Shown here piece by piece: positions 1-8,062 of a stretch of DNA of 64,000 bases (within the stretch, counting starts at the first letter, position 1; the number at the start of each line of letters is the position of its first letter). The stretch is from positions 444,187 through 508,186 of the forward strand of contig NZ_QCZE01000001.1 of assembly GCF_003075035.1 (NCBI RefSeq), given 5' to 3'. The notes beneath the pieces were generated by a model. That model saw nothing but the letters and a program-made list of their open reading frames with translations. It was not told the DNA's origin and did no database searches. The DNA is from Zobellella maritima. GTDB lineage: Bacteria; Pseudomonadota; Gammaproteobacteria; Enterobacterales; Aeromonadaceae. The position numbers and the translations under genes are program-made.

Positions 1-874
1 GCTCGACCGCAGCCTGGACGATGAAGTCGTTTTAAGCGACACCCTGAGCCAGCATCAAGGGCGCAAGGTGCGCCTGCGTAGCCGTACCCGGGCCGAGCGT
101 GCCCGCTTCATCAAGCTGGCGCATACCAATGCCGAAACGGCGCTGGCCAGCCGGTTGGCCCATAAGAGTACCCTCAGGCAGCGTCTGAGCCAGTTGGAGG
201 AGCTGTTGGAGCTCCGCCCCATTGTACGTATGGAATGTTTCGATATCTCCCATACCATGGGTGAGAAGACGGTCGCTTCCTGTGTGGTGTTCAACAGCGA
301 TGGCCCTCAGAAGAGCGAATATCGCCGCTATAACATTGCCGGCATTACCCCGGGAGATGATTATGCCGCCATGGAGCAGGCCCTGAGCCGGCGTTTCCAT
401 CAGGCGGATCCGGACAAGCTGCCCGATGTGCTGTTTATCGACGGCGGCCTGGGCCAGTTGGCCCGGGCAGAGGCGGTCATTGCCGAGCAATTGGCGGGAC
501 AGCCCAAACAGCCGCTGCTGGTGGGGGTTGCCAAGGGAGTGACCCGCAAGCCTGGGCTGGAAACCCTGATCATGGGCGGCAGCCATGAAGAACGGCATTT
601 ACCGGCCGATATGCCGGCACTACACTTAATACAACATATCCGGGACGAGTCCCACCGTTTTGCCATTACCGGCCACCGGGCGCAAAGAGGAAAGGTGCGT
701 AACACCAGCACCCTGGAAGTCATTCCGGGGGTCGGGCCCAAGCGGCGACAGGCCCTGCTCAAGTATCTGGGAGGCCTGCAGGAAGTTAACCGGGCAAGTG
801 TCGATGAATTAGCCAAGGTTCCGGGGATCAGCCGCGAGTTGGCAGAAAAAATACATGATGCATTGCATCACTGA
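1..874 (+). CDS. uvrC: UvrABC excinuclease subunit UvrC, C-terminal part
   Basis: This is the 3' part of uvrC; the reading frame is open from base 2 and the start lies outside the window, leaving about 290 residues of a roughly 610-residue protein. UvrC makes the dual incisions in nucleotide excision repair. The fragment holds the RNase H-like endonuclease region, with the [10 protein letters not shown] segment and the later [10 protein letters not shown] segment carrying conserved acidic residues. It ends in a tandem helix-hairpin-helix DNA-binding domain ([16 protein letters not shown] and [16 protein letters not shown]). It is followed 47 bases later by pgsA, the usual gammaproteobacterial order. 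No sign of damage is seen in the visible part. Confidence 0.97.
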   Translation, partial: LDRSLDDEVVLSDTLSQHQGRKVRLRSRTRAERARFIKLAHTNAETALASRLAHKSTLRQRLSQLEELLELRPIVRMECFDISHTMGEKTVASCVVFNSDGPQKSEYRRYNIAGITPGDDYAAMEQALSRRFHQADPDKLPDVLFIDGGLGQLARAEAVIAEQLAGQPKQPLLVGVAKGVTRKPGLETLIMGGSHEERHLPADMPALHLIQHIRDESHRFAITGHRAQRGKVRNTSTLEVIPGVGPKRRQALLKYLGGLQEVNRASVDELAKVPGISRELAEKIHDALHH

Positions 875-921
875 GTTCCATCATGCACCATGTGGCCGCA
901 TGCTCCTATGGTTTGATAACA

Positions 922-1470
922 ATGATAAATATTCCAAACTCACTGACTTATTTCCGTATCCTGTTAATTCCTGTTTTTATTATTCTGTTCTACCTGCCGT
1001 TTGAATGGTCCTATTTTTGGGCGGCGCTGGTATTTACCATTGCAGCGATAACGGACTGGTTCGACGGTTTTTTGGCACGTCAGCTGGATCAAACCACACA
1101 GTTTGGCGCCTTCCTGGATCCGGTTGCCGACAAGGTGATGGTGGCGGCGGCCCTGGTGCTGATCACCGAAGACTACAGCAGCATATTGGTGACGGTTCCG
1201 GCAATGATCATGATCGCCCGGGAAATCATCATTTCCGCCTTGCGGGAATGGATGGCTGAATTAGGCAAGCGTTCCCGGGTGGCGGTGAGCTGGATAGGCA
1301 AATGGAAAGCGACCATACAGATGCTGGCCCTGATCGGCCTTATTTGGCAGCAGAGCATTTACATGATCTGGGGTAGCTACCTGCTGCTCTATGTGGCTAC
1401 CGGCCTCACCCTGGTTTCGGCCTATGACTATCTGCGGGCTGCCTGGTCGGATCTGACCAGCGAGGGCTAA
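922..1470 (+). CDS. pgsA: CDP-diacylglycerol--glycerol-3-phosphate 3-phosphatidyltransferase
   Basis: Inner-membrane enzyme of 182 residues that makes phosphatidylglycerophosphate, the committed step to phosphatidylglycerol and cardiolipin. The CDP-alcohol phosphatidyltransferase signature DGxxAR(x8)GxxxDxxxD is complete: D48, G49, A52, R53, G62, D66 and D70. Several hydrophobic segments flank it. I chose the ATG at 922 because [12 protein letters not shown] matches the usual PgsA amino terminus; an in-frame ATG at 883 would add 13 unlikely residues. It lies directly after uvrC and before two tRNA genes, as in many enteric and marine gammaproteobacteria. Confidence 0.96.
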   Translation: MINIPNSLTYFRILLIPVFIILFYLPFEWSYFWAALVFTIAAITDWFDGFLARQLDQTTQFGAFLDPVADKVMVAAALVLITEDYSSILVTVPAMIMIAREIIISALREWMAELGKRSRVAVSWIGKWKATIQMLALIGLIWQQSIYMIWGSYLLLYVATGLTLVSAYDYLRAAWSDLTSEG

Positions 1471-1538
1471 CTTTTATCGATAAAATAGCTCTTTACGCAT
1501 AAAAAATGTGCGAACAGCCCGAAAAAGCAATATTAAGG

Positions 1539-1566
1539 TTGACTGACAGGCTCTGCCCATTAAAAT
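1539..1566 (+). promoter_or_regulatory. Sigma-70 promoter for the tRNA-Cys/tRNA-Leu unit
   Basis: TTGACT at 1539-1544 and TAAAAT at 1561-1566 are separated by 16 bases and sit about 28 bases before tRNA-Cys. This matches the -35/-10 consensus well. The start point is inferred, not seen. Confidence 0.7.
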
Positions 1567-1593
1567 GCTTGCCATCTGGAAGCACTTCTTCAT

Positions 1594-1667
1594 GGCGCGT
1601 TAGCAAAGCGGTTATGCAGCGGATTGCAAATCCGTTTAGTCCGGTTCGACTCCGGAACGCGCCTCCA
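1594..1667 (+). tRNA. tRNA-Cys (GCA)
   Basis: A 74-base cloverleaf with acceptor stem GGCGCGT/ACGCGCC, anticodon GCA at 1626-1628 in the loop of GGATTGCAAATCC, a T-arm with GGTTCGACTCC, and an encoded CCA end. It follows pgsA as in related genomes. The tRNA-Gly that precedes it in Escherichia coli is not present here. Confidence 0.97.
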
Positions 1668-1681
1668 GATCACTTCAGTCT

Positions 1682-1768
1682 GCCCGGATGGTGAAATCGG
1701 TAGACACAAGGGATTTAAAATCCCTCGCTGGTAACAGCGTGCCGGTTCAAGTCCGGCTCCGGGCACCA
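1682..1768 (+). tRNA. tRNA-Leu (TAA)
   Basis: An 87-base class II tRNA with a long variable arm, acceptor stem GCCCGGA/TCCGGGC and encoded CCA. The anticodon loop TTTAAAA between AGGGA and TCCCT places TAA at 1716-1718, so it reads UUA/UUG. It is 14 bases after tRNA-Cys and probably shares its transcript. Confidence 0.97.
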
Positions 1769-2135
1769 TTTAGAATCGACACCTTATCTTCATCCCCATT
1801 TTTTGAATCTATCGGTACAACCGACCTTGGTTGATATCACGCTGTATTCTTGCCATTAGTACTCCCCTGAATAGGGATTATTCCGCCTGCTTCATTGCAG
1901 CCTGCGGTGGGGTACTGTCGTGTGATTTCTTTTATCTTTTACGGACAAGGAAATCATGCTGTCTTCTAGACTGCCCTGAAATTGAGACATCATATTCTGA
2001 TTTACAGCCATGTACAGGGTGGAAGATCATGGATGCACTTCGGGTGTTTCGTTGGCGTTGTGTGTTGTTGATGGTATTAAGCATGCCAACAAAGACGGCC
2101 GTGGCGGGCCGTCTGCGATGGTTGGGAGTCAATGC
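1769..2135. other. Intergenic region with no supported gene
   Basis: About 370 bases between tRNA-Leu and the minus-strand small gene. Short open frames occur on both strands, but none has a convincing ribosome binding site or recognisable product. The only clear structure is the hairpin at 2093-2114. Confidence 0.6.
2093..2114 (-). terminator. Stem-loop downstream of the small minus-strand gene
   Basis: AGACGGCC and GGCCGTCT (8-bp perfect stem, 6-base loop) lie 22 bases beyond the stop of the gene at 2136-2360. Read on the minus strand it is followed by TTTGTTGG, a weak T-rich tail, so termination is plausible but not certain. Confidence 0.4.
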
Positions 2136-2360
2136 CTAAACGATGTCCGGTACCTTGAAAATACGGTGGAAGGCCTCAGCATGTGCAGTATGTGCCTGCT
2201 GCTTCTGATGGAAGGCTTTCACCACATCTTCCCGTTTGCAACTACCCTCCCTTAGCGATTGGACTTTTTGATCGTAGTTGTCGCTGGCTTCTCGCAGCTT
2301 TTTTCTTTTGTCATGCAGTTCATCCCAGGTCTCGTTAGTTAAATCCACGAATTCTGTCAT
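2136..2360 (-). CDS. Small charged protein of unknown function
   Basis: A 74-residue product beginning MTEFVDLTNETWDELHDKRKKL. The ATG has a strong Shine-Dalgarno sequence (AAGGAG with 6 bases before the start), which supports translation. The protein is soluble, rich in Lys, Glu, Asp, His and Gln, without cysteine pairs apart from one Cys, and probably alpha-helical; the heptad-like middle could form a coiled coil. No signal peptide or membrane segment is seen. It stands alone between the tRNAs and a divergently read GGDEF-EAL gene. I do not recognise a family. Confidence 0.6.
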   Translation of the reverse strand: MTEFVDLTNETWDELHDKRKKLREASDNYDQKVQSLREGSCKREDVVKAFHQKQQAHTAHAEAFHRIFKVPDIV

Positions 2361-2599
2361 CCTGTTTCTCCTTCGATGCCGGGACCCTGAAGTCTAGTAC
2401 AAAAAACAGGACGGGGTTGGGAAGCTACCTTTTTGCGTTGATTAAAAATTCTGCTTTACCTTAAGCCTTTTTTTTTTTATGGTCTTTCCCCAAATTAAAA
2501 TAACCAAAATCCCATGGCCATCACACAGACAATAACAATCCTTGCCTGTTCTGATTGTTTGATCAAATCCACAGATCTCACCGTTAGTCCTTATTCTCG

Positions 2600-5272
2600 A
2601 TGATAGTGTCTTTTATTGAGCAAGCCGTGTTGCTGCTGGCCCTGTGCTGGCTGCTGACCTATAACGTCAGGCTATGGGATGGCCGTCCATGGGCCAGGCG
2701 ATTGGTTTCCGGGCTCTTGTATGGTTCCATGACCATTGTGTGCATGTGGAATTCTTATGCTATGGCCCCGGGTGTACTGCTGGATGCCCGTGATGTGGTG
2801 CTGGCCATGGCCGGGTTATTTGGCGGGCCTGTGGTCGGCGTCATGGCCGGGCTGATGGCGGCGGCCTATCGCTGGTGGCTGGGAGGCGTCGGGGCGCCAC
2901 CAGGCATACTCCTTATGGCCTGGGCCTCCGGGGCCGGGCTTGTGCTGCGCTATCTCATAGGGCAGGGCTGGCTGAAGCTGAATATCCGCTCATTGTTGCT
3001 GTTGAGCCTGGTGATCTATGGCGGTGAACAGCTGTCATACTTATCTCTGCCCGCAGAAATCTGGCTGCAGTCCCGGTCTGTTGTTGTGCCCTTGATGCTG
3101 GTGGCGCTGATAGTGCTGCTTGGATTGGTGCTGCAGGATGCTCAAAATCACCGACAGATGGAGTTGACGCTCTCTACCAGTGAAGCCCGCCTGCGGGCCA
3201 TTACCGGTGCCATTCCCGATCAGTTGTTGGTCATCGACGATGAAGGCTATTACCTGGAGGTGGCTTCGGCAGCGCCGGCCTCCCGGCCAGAGGAGTCGGT
3301 GCGTCATCGAGGTCGGCGGGTGCAGGATCTGCTGGTTACGGCGGAGGCCGAGCGGGTCATGGCGTTTATCCGTGACACCCTGGCCAGGAATACCCCCCAT
3401 TCCATCGTCTATCGGCTGGATGGCCCCGGAGGGGGAAGGGTATGTGAAGGGCACGCCCAGACACTCCACGGTTTGCCCAAGGGGCAGTCGGCGGTGGTGA
3501 TGATAGTGCGTGATATCACCGAGCGAGTGAAGGCTGAAACCGAACTGCGGGTGGCGGCGGCGGCCTTTGACAGTTCTCAGGGCATGCTGATCACGGATGC
3601 CGATAATCGTATCCTGCGGGTGAATCGTCAGTTTACTGAAATAACCGGTTATACGGCCGCAGAGGTGCTGGGCTCAACGCCCGGTATGCTGAGCTCGGGT
3701 CGACATACGCCGGCGTTTTACCAGCAGATGTGGAACTGTATCCAAGGCACCGGTAACTGGCAGGGTGAAATCTATAACAAACGCAAGTCCGGTGAAGTCT
3801 ACCCCCAGTGGTTGACGATCAGCTCGGTAAAAAACAAACAGGGCCAGGTGAGTCATTATGTGGCCGCCATCAGCGATATCAGTCAGCGCAAGGCGGATGA
3901 ACAGCAGATTAACAGGCTGGCATTCTACGATGTGCTCACCGGCCTGGCTAATCGTCGCCTGCTGGCGGAACGCCTGAAACAGGGGCAGACGAGTGGCCGT
4001 CACCAGGTTTCCGGTGCACTGATCTATATTGATCTGGATAATTTCAAGGACATCAATGATCTGTGGGGACACGGTGCAGGCGATCAAACCCTGTTGCAGG
4101 TCGCGCAGCGGTTAAGCAATGCGGTACGGGAAACCGATACGGTGGCCCGTCTGGGAGGAGATGAGTTTGCCGTTTTGTTGACCGACTGGCCGCATCAGCC
4201 TGGAGGTGAGGAAGGCCGGCTTGAGCAGATGGCTGGTCGCCTGCTGGATACCCTGTTACAACCCTATGTCTTCGAGCAAAACAGTCTGCACCTCAGTGCC
4301 AGCCTGGGACTGGTGCTGTTCGACAGTGACCCGCCGCCGCTGGAGGAGTTGTTGCAGCGGGCCGAGCTTGCCATGTACCAGGCCAAGGCGGAGGGAAAGA
4401 GCCGTCTGTGTTCTTTTGATGCCGATATGCAGGCCGCGGTAACCCGGCGTTTGCAGCTGGAGAAAGATGTTATTCGCGGACTGGAGCTAAACGAATTTGG
4501 CATTTATCTGCAGGCACAGGTGAGCGAACATCAGGGAGTGAGCGGTGCCGAGGCCTTGGTGCGTTGGTACCACCCCGAACGGGGACTGCTGGCACCGGGG
4601 GCCTTTATCGAAGTGGCGGAGTCGGCCGGCCTGATGGGGCGGATAGACAGTCGGGTATTGCTGTTGGCTTGCGAGCAGCTGGCGGTGTGGTCGAGACAGC
4701 CCGCACTGGCCGAGCTGACGCTGTCGGTGAACCTCAGTGCCTCGGAGCTGTATCGGCCCGGCTTTGTCGAGGAGGTGCTGGATGTACTGGCTCAAACCGG
4801 CGCCAACCCGGCACGGTTGAAGCTGGAGTTGACCGAATCCATGCTGCTGAACGATATGCCGACCGCCATCGCCCGGATGACGATGCTCAAGGACAGGGGC
4901 GTGCGTTTCGCGGTGGATGATTTCGGCACCGGTTATTCTTCCCTGCTCTATTTGCAACAGCTGCCGTTGGATCAACTGAAGATTGATCAGTCTTTTGTGC
5001 GGGCTTTGCCGGACGATCACAACAGCCTGGAGATTGTCCGTACCATCATAGCGCTGGCTCGCTCTCTGGGAATGGAAGTGATTGCGGAAGGGGTGGAAAC
5101 CCAGGCCCAGCGACAGACTCTGCTGGCCAGCGGTTGCCATTTGTATCAGGGATACCTGTTTGCCCGACCCGAGCCGGCCCAGCTGCTGGAGCAGATGATC
5201 GACGCCGATCAGGGGCGGTGCCTGCCCATTTTCGAGCCGGATAATGAAACCGGTTTGCCAGGCTTGGCATAG
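2600..5272 (+). CDS. Membrane GGDEF-EAL protein with 5TM (LytS-type) sensor and PAS domains
   Basis: An 890-residue cyclic-di-GMP turnover protein. Residues 1-190 form several membrane helices resembling the 5TM-5TMR_LYT domain (GLFGGPVVGVMAGLMAAAYRWWLGG), so the signal is probably sensed in or at the membrane. Two PAS-like domains follow (about 195-310, and about 315-435 with ITDADNRILRVN). The diguanylate cyclase domain has an intact GGDEF at 519-523 (RLGGDEFAVLL). The EAL domain starts with EALVRW at 651-656 and keeps NLSA, ELTESM, DDFGTGYSS, KIDQSF and AEGVE, so both halves look catalytically competent. Which activity dominates cannot be told from sequence. The start has no strong ribosome binding site. 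The L,D-transpeptidase gene follows on the same strand. Confidence 0.9.
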   Translation: MIVSFIEQAVLLLALCWLLTYNVRLWDGRPWARRLVSGLLYGSMTIVCMWNSYAMAPGVLLDARDVVLAMAGLFGGPVVGVMAGLMAAAYRWWLGGVGAPPGILLMAWASGAGLVLRYLIGQGWLKLNIRSLLLLSLVIYGGEQLSYLSLPAEIWLQSRSVVVPLMLVALIVLLGLVLQDAQNHRQMELTLSTSEARLRAITGAIPDQLLVIDDEGYYLEVASAAPASRPEESVRHRGRRVQDLLVTAEAERVMAFIRDTLARNTPHSIVYRLDGPGGGRVCEGHAQTLHGLPKGQSAVVMIVRDITERVKAETELRVAAAAFDSSQGMLITDADNRILRVNRQFTEITGYTAAEVLGSTPGMLSSGRHTPAFYQQMWNCIQGTGNWQGEIYNKRKSGEVYPQWLTISSVKNKQGQVSHYVAAISDISQRKADEQQINRLAFYDVLTGLANRRLLAERLKQGQTSGRHQVSGALIYIDLDNFKDINDLWGHGAGDQTLLQVAQRLSNAVRETDTVARLGGDEFAVLLTDWPHQPGGEEGRLEQMAGRLLDTLLQPYVFEQNSLHLSASLGLVLFDSDPPPLEELLQRAELAMYQAKAEGKSRLCSFDADMQAAVTRRLQLEKDVIRGLELNEFGIYLQAQVSEHQGVSGAEALVRWYHPERGLLAPGAFIEVAESAGLMGRIDSRVLLLACEQLAVWSRQPALAELTLSVNLSASELYRPGFVEEVLDVLAQTGANPARLKLELTESMLLNDMPTAIARMTMLKDRGVRFAVDDFGTGYSSLLYLQQLPLDQLKIDQSFVRALPDDHNSLEIVRTIIALARSLGMEVIAEGVETQAQRQTLLASGCHLYQGYLFARPEPAQLLEQMIDADQGRCLPIFEPDNETGLPGLA

Positions 5273-5377
5273 GCGATGACGGGCGCGTCAGAGCAGGATT
5301 TTTTTCCGGGCAGATTCCAACGGTCGCCGAGTCGGGCTATCATTTCAGTAACTTATATTTTGGGCCTGTTATTATCT

Positions 5378-6094
5378 ATGCGTCTGTTTTTCGGTGTGTC
5401 TGCTGCCACCTTGCTTTTTGCCGGTTTACTTAGTCCTGCCTCGGCCGAGCGCCTTTCCTCCAACTATGATTACCACAATGCCATCGACCGGGTTGTGGCC
5501 TCCTATGGCCCGTTGGCCGAGGTGCGCATGAAGCCCTATTTTATGGGGGCCGGGGTCACTTATCCCCCCCTGGAGGCGGTGCTGCTGGCAACCAAGGAAG
5601 AAAAAGCACTGGAATTGTGGGGCCGTAATGCCGGCGGTGATTTCAAGTTCATCCGCAGCTACCCCATTCGCAAGACCAGTGGTGGGCCCGGGCCCAAGTT
5701 GCGGGAAGGGGACAAGCAAATCCCCGAAGGCATCTACAAGATCACCGATCTCAATCCCCACAGCCAGTTTCATTTATCCATGAAGCTGAATTATCCCAAT
5801 AGCTACGATCTGATGCGGGCGGCAAAAGAGGGCCGCAGTCGACCCGGATCCAATATTTTTATTCATGGCAAGGCCGAGTCGGTTGGCTGTTTGGCCGTGG
5901 GCGATTTGGCCATTGAAGAGCTGTTTGTGCTGGTCAATACCATCGGCCTGGAGCAGGTATCGGTAGTGATAGCACCGCATGACCCCCGTAGCAGGCCGAT
6001 GGACGGTATCGCGCCCGAATTGCCCTGGTGGGCGCCGGAGCTGTACGCGCAGATCAGGCAGGAGTTCGAACGCTTTCCTAAAAACGATATTTAA
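5378..6094 (+). CDS. YafK/DpaA-like L,D-transpeptidase family protein
   Basis: A 238-residue exported protein. The amino terminus MRLFFGVSAATLLFAGLLSPASA is a typical signal peptide with AXA cleavage. The YkuD catalytic motif is IHGKAESVGCLAV, with the nucleophilic Cys and the preceding His; SGGPGPKLREGD and PEGIY match the YafK (DpaA/LdtF) branch, which in E. coli hydrolyses the bond between Braun lipoprotein and peptidoglycan. The exact activity here (crosslinking or cleavage) is inferred. I chose the ATG at 5378 because it opens the signal peptide; the open frame runs upstream to 5276 but would bury it. The gene ends 4 bases from the convergent acoR-like gene. Confidence 0.85.
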   Translation: MRLFFGVSAATLLFAGLLSPASAERLSSNYDYHNAIDRVVASYGPLAEVRMKPYFMGAGVTYPPLEAVLLATKEEKALELWGRNAGGDFKFIRSYPIRKTSGGPGPKLREGDKQIPEGIYKITDLNPHSQFHLSMKLNYPNSYDLMRAAKEGRSRPGSNIFIHGKAESVGCLAVGDLAIEELFVLVNTIGLEQVSVVIAPHDPRSRPMDGIAPELPWWAPELYAQIRQEFERFPKNDI

Positions 6095-6098
6095 TCCA

Positions 6099-7823
6099 CT
6101 AGGGCTTCACCCCAAGCGACTTCAGCTTGCTGTACAGGGTGGTACGGCTCACCTTTAGCCTGCGGGCGGCGGCACTGACATTGCCGTTACATTCCGCCAG
6201 GGTCTGCGCTATCAGCTGCTCGCCCTGGGTTTTCAAATCCCTGGGGGCGGGGTCCGGGCCATCAAAGGCCGGTAGCTCGGGTAAATGGGCCGGGCCTATC
6301 CGGCCGTCATCGGCCAGAACCGCGGCCACTTCCAAAACCTGCTTCAGTTGGCGGATATTGCCCGGCCAAGGGTAATCACAGAGTATCGCCATGGCGGCAT
6401 CATCCAGCGTGCTTGCCTCCCCCCCTTGCTGCTCGGCCAGCAGCGCCATTACCAGTTGTTTGATGTCATCACGGCTGTATTCCCGCAGTGGTGGCAAGGT
6501 CAGGGTAAAGCCATTGATCCGGAAATAGAGATCCTGGCGGAAGCGGCCTTCGCCGACCATGGTGGTCAGCTCTCGGTGGCTGGCGGCGATCAGTTGGAAG
6601 TCGACCGGCTCCGGAACATGGCTGCCAAGCGGGGTGACGCTCTTTTCCTGCAACACCCGCAGCAGTCGGGTTTGCGCGGCGAGCGGCAGTTCACCGATTT
6701 CATCGAGAAATAGAATGCCGCCGTGGGCGGCGCGCACATAGCCGGGCCGTCCCTGCTTGCTGCCGCCGGTAAAGGCACCGGGCAGATAACCGAACAGCTC
6801 GGCTTCCAGCAGTTCGGAAGGCAGGGCGCCGCAGTTAATGGCAACCAGCGGAGCCTGGGCCCGGCTGCTTTGCCGGTGCAGGCGGCGAACCAGGTAGTCT
6901 TTGCCGGTGCCGGTCTCGCCCTGGATCAGCAGGGGGATCTGGCGGTCCATCAACTTGAGTGCCTTGCTCTCCAGGGCCGAGCTGGCCAGGGCCGGGGAGC
7001 GGGGGGGCCTCCGGCTGCCGGGCTGGCGGCTGAGCAGGGCCATACCCTGGCCGACGGGGGTGAGCTCTCCTTGTTTCAGGCCGGTCAGCATGGCGGGAAT
7101 ATCCAGTTCGTGTAACCAGTTGCGGGCGCTGCGGTTAGCGCCCAGCAACTGTCCGTCTTCGCGCAGGGCGATAATGCCGGACCAGGGCTGCTGCAGGCTA
7201 CCCGCATCGGGCGCCAGGTTCAGGATCCAGTGGGTATCGTCGTGATTCATCACCAGCGCATTTTCTATCGATAGTGCCATCAGCCGGGCGGTCAGCAGCA
7301 TATCCTGGCAGTGTTCACCGGCCTCGCTGGAAATATCGATGACCCCCAGCAGTTCGCCGTCGGGTGACAGTACCGGGCTGGCGCTGCAACTGATGCCATG
7401 GTTGGCGGCCAGAAAATGCTGCTGACCCAGTATGCTTATTTCCTGCTGCTCTTTCAGGGCGGTGCCGATGGCGTTGGTGCCCATGCTCTGTTCGTGCCAG
7501 CTGGCACCGCTGGCCAGGGCCACCTTTTGGGCCTTGTTGCCGAAACGGGGATCGCCGGCGGTAAAGAGGATGGTGCCCTCGGCGTCGGCGAAGATCAGCC
7601 GGCAGTGGCGGCCGTGTTGCAACTGTTCGAACAGTGGCAGGCTATTGCCGAGGTAGCGCAGCAAGAGGGCATGCTGTTGTTGCTTGTACTGCAGATCCTG
7701 TCGAGACAGGCAGCGGGGATCGCATTGCCCGCCGTGGCTCAAGCCATAATCCCGGCTCCGTTGCCATGAACGTTCCAGTAAATGCAGATCCTGAGGCTGA
7801 TAAAGCGCAGTGGTAATGGCCAT
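6099..7823 (-). CDS. AcoR-type sigma-54-dependent transcriptional activator
   Basis: A 574-residue enhancer-binding protein. It has an amino-terminal GAF-like sensor region (about 60-200, with SMGTNAIGTAL and CSASPVLSPDGELLGVIDIS), then a AAA+ domain with Walker A GETGTGKD (302-309), the sigma-54 contact loop GAFTGG (349-354) and Walker B ILFLDEIGEL (370-379). It ends in a Fis-type helix-turn-helix (about 545-570, NVSAAARRLKVSRTTLYSKL). The last Ala of the usual GAFTGA is Gly here. It is divergent from an aldehyde dehydrogenase with a sigma-54 promoter, so it most likely activates that gene and perhaps the alcohol dehydrogenase in response to an alcohol, aldehyde or acetoin-like inducer. The inducer is not identifiable. 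Confidence 0.9.
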   Translation of the reverse strand: MAITTALYQPQDLHLLERSWQRSRDYGLSHGGQCDPRCLSRQDLQYKQQQHALLLRYLGNSLPLFEQLQHGRHCRLIFADAEGTILFTAGDPRFGNKAQKVALASGASWHEQSMGTNAIGTALKEQQEISILGQQHFLAANHGISCSASPVLSPDGELLGVIDISSEAGEHCQDMLLTARLMALSIENALVMNHDDTHWILNLAPDAGSLQQPWSGIIALREDGQLLGANRSARNWLHELDIPAMLTGLKQGELTPVGQGMALLSRQPGSRRPPRSPALASSALESKALKLMDRQIPLLIQGETGTGKDYLVRRLHRQSSRAQAPLVAINCGALPSELLEAELFGYLPGAFTGGSKQGRPGYVRAAHGGILFLDEIGELPLAAQTRLLRVLQEKSVTPLGSHVPEPVDFQLIAASHRELTTMVGEGRFRQDLYFRINGFTLTLPPLREYSRDDIKQLVMALLAEQQGGEASTLDDAAMAILCDYPWPGNIRQLKQVLEVAAVLADDGRIGPAHLPELPAFDGPDPAPRDLKTQGEQLIAQTLAECNGNVSAAARRLKVSRTTLYSKLKSLGVKP

Positions 7824-7845
7824 GGTTGATACCTGTTAAAAAACT

Positions 7846-7865
7846 GAACACCTGTACCGAACACC
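7846..7865. promoter_or_regulatory. Candidate activator site: GAACACC direct repeats
   Basis: GAACACC occurs at 7846-7852 and again at 7859-7865, about 115-135 bases upstream of the -24/-12 promoter, the normal range for a sigma-54 enhancer site. Assignment to the AcoR-type regulator is inference from position only. Confidence 0.3.
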
Positions 7866-7980
7866 CTGACCGGTTTGTGGACAGGGGCGGTGCCAACCGG
7901 AGAAATTTTTCCCTTAGGTTAGTCTTTTGATGCCATTAATGTAACGGTTTTTTAACCTTTTCATCTTGATCTACAGCAAC

Positions 7981-7996
7981 TGGCACCGGCCTTGCA
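7981..7996 (+). promoter_or_regulatory. Sigma-54 (-24/-12) promoter of the aldehyde dehydrogenase gene
   Basis: TGGCAC, five bases, then TTGCA matches the RpoN consensus (TGGC-N7-TTGC) exactly. Transcription would start near 8007, about 56 bases before the gene. The divergent sigma-54 activator supports the call. Confidence 0.85.
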
Positions 7997-8062
7997 TTTG
8001 TCTATTGGCACGCGCTGATCAGCGCATACGTCAGTAAGCTATGTATCTGCAAGGAGAGCCCT

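Noticed and set aside
1831-2139. 102-codon open frame after the tRNA genes
   Set aside because: No ribosome binding site, unlikely amino-acid make-up and no recognisable product; it overlaps the hairpin after the small minus-strand gene.
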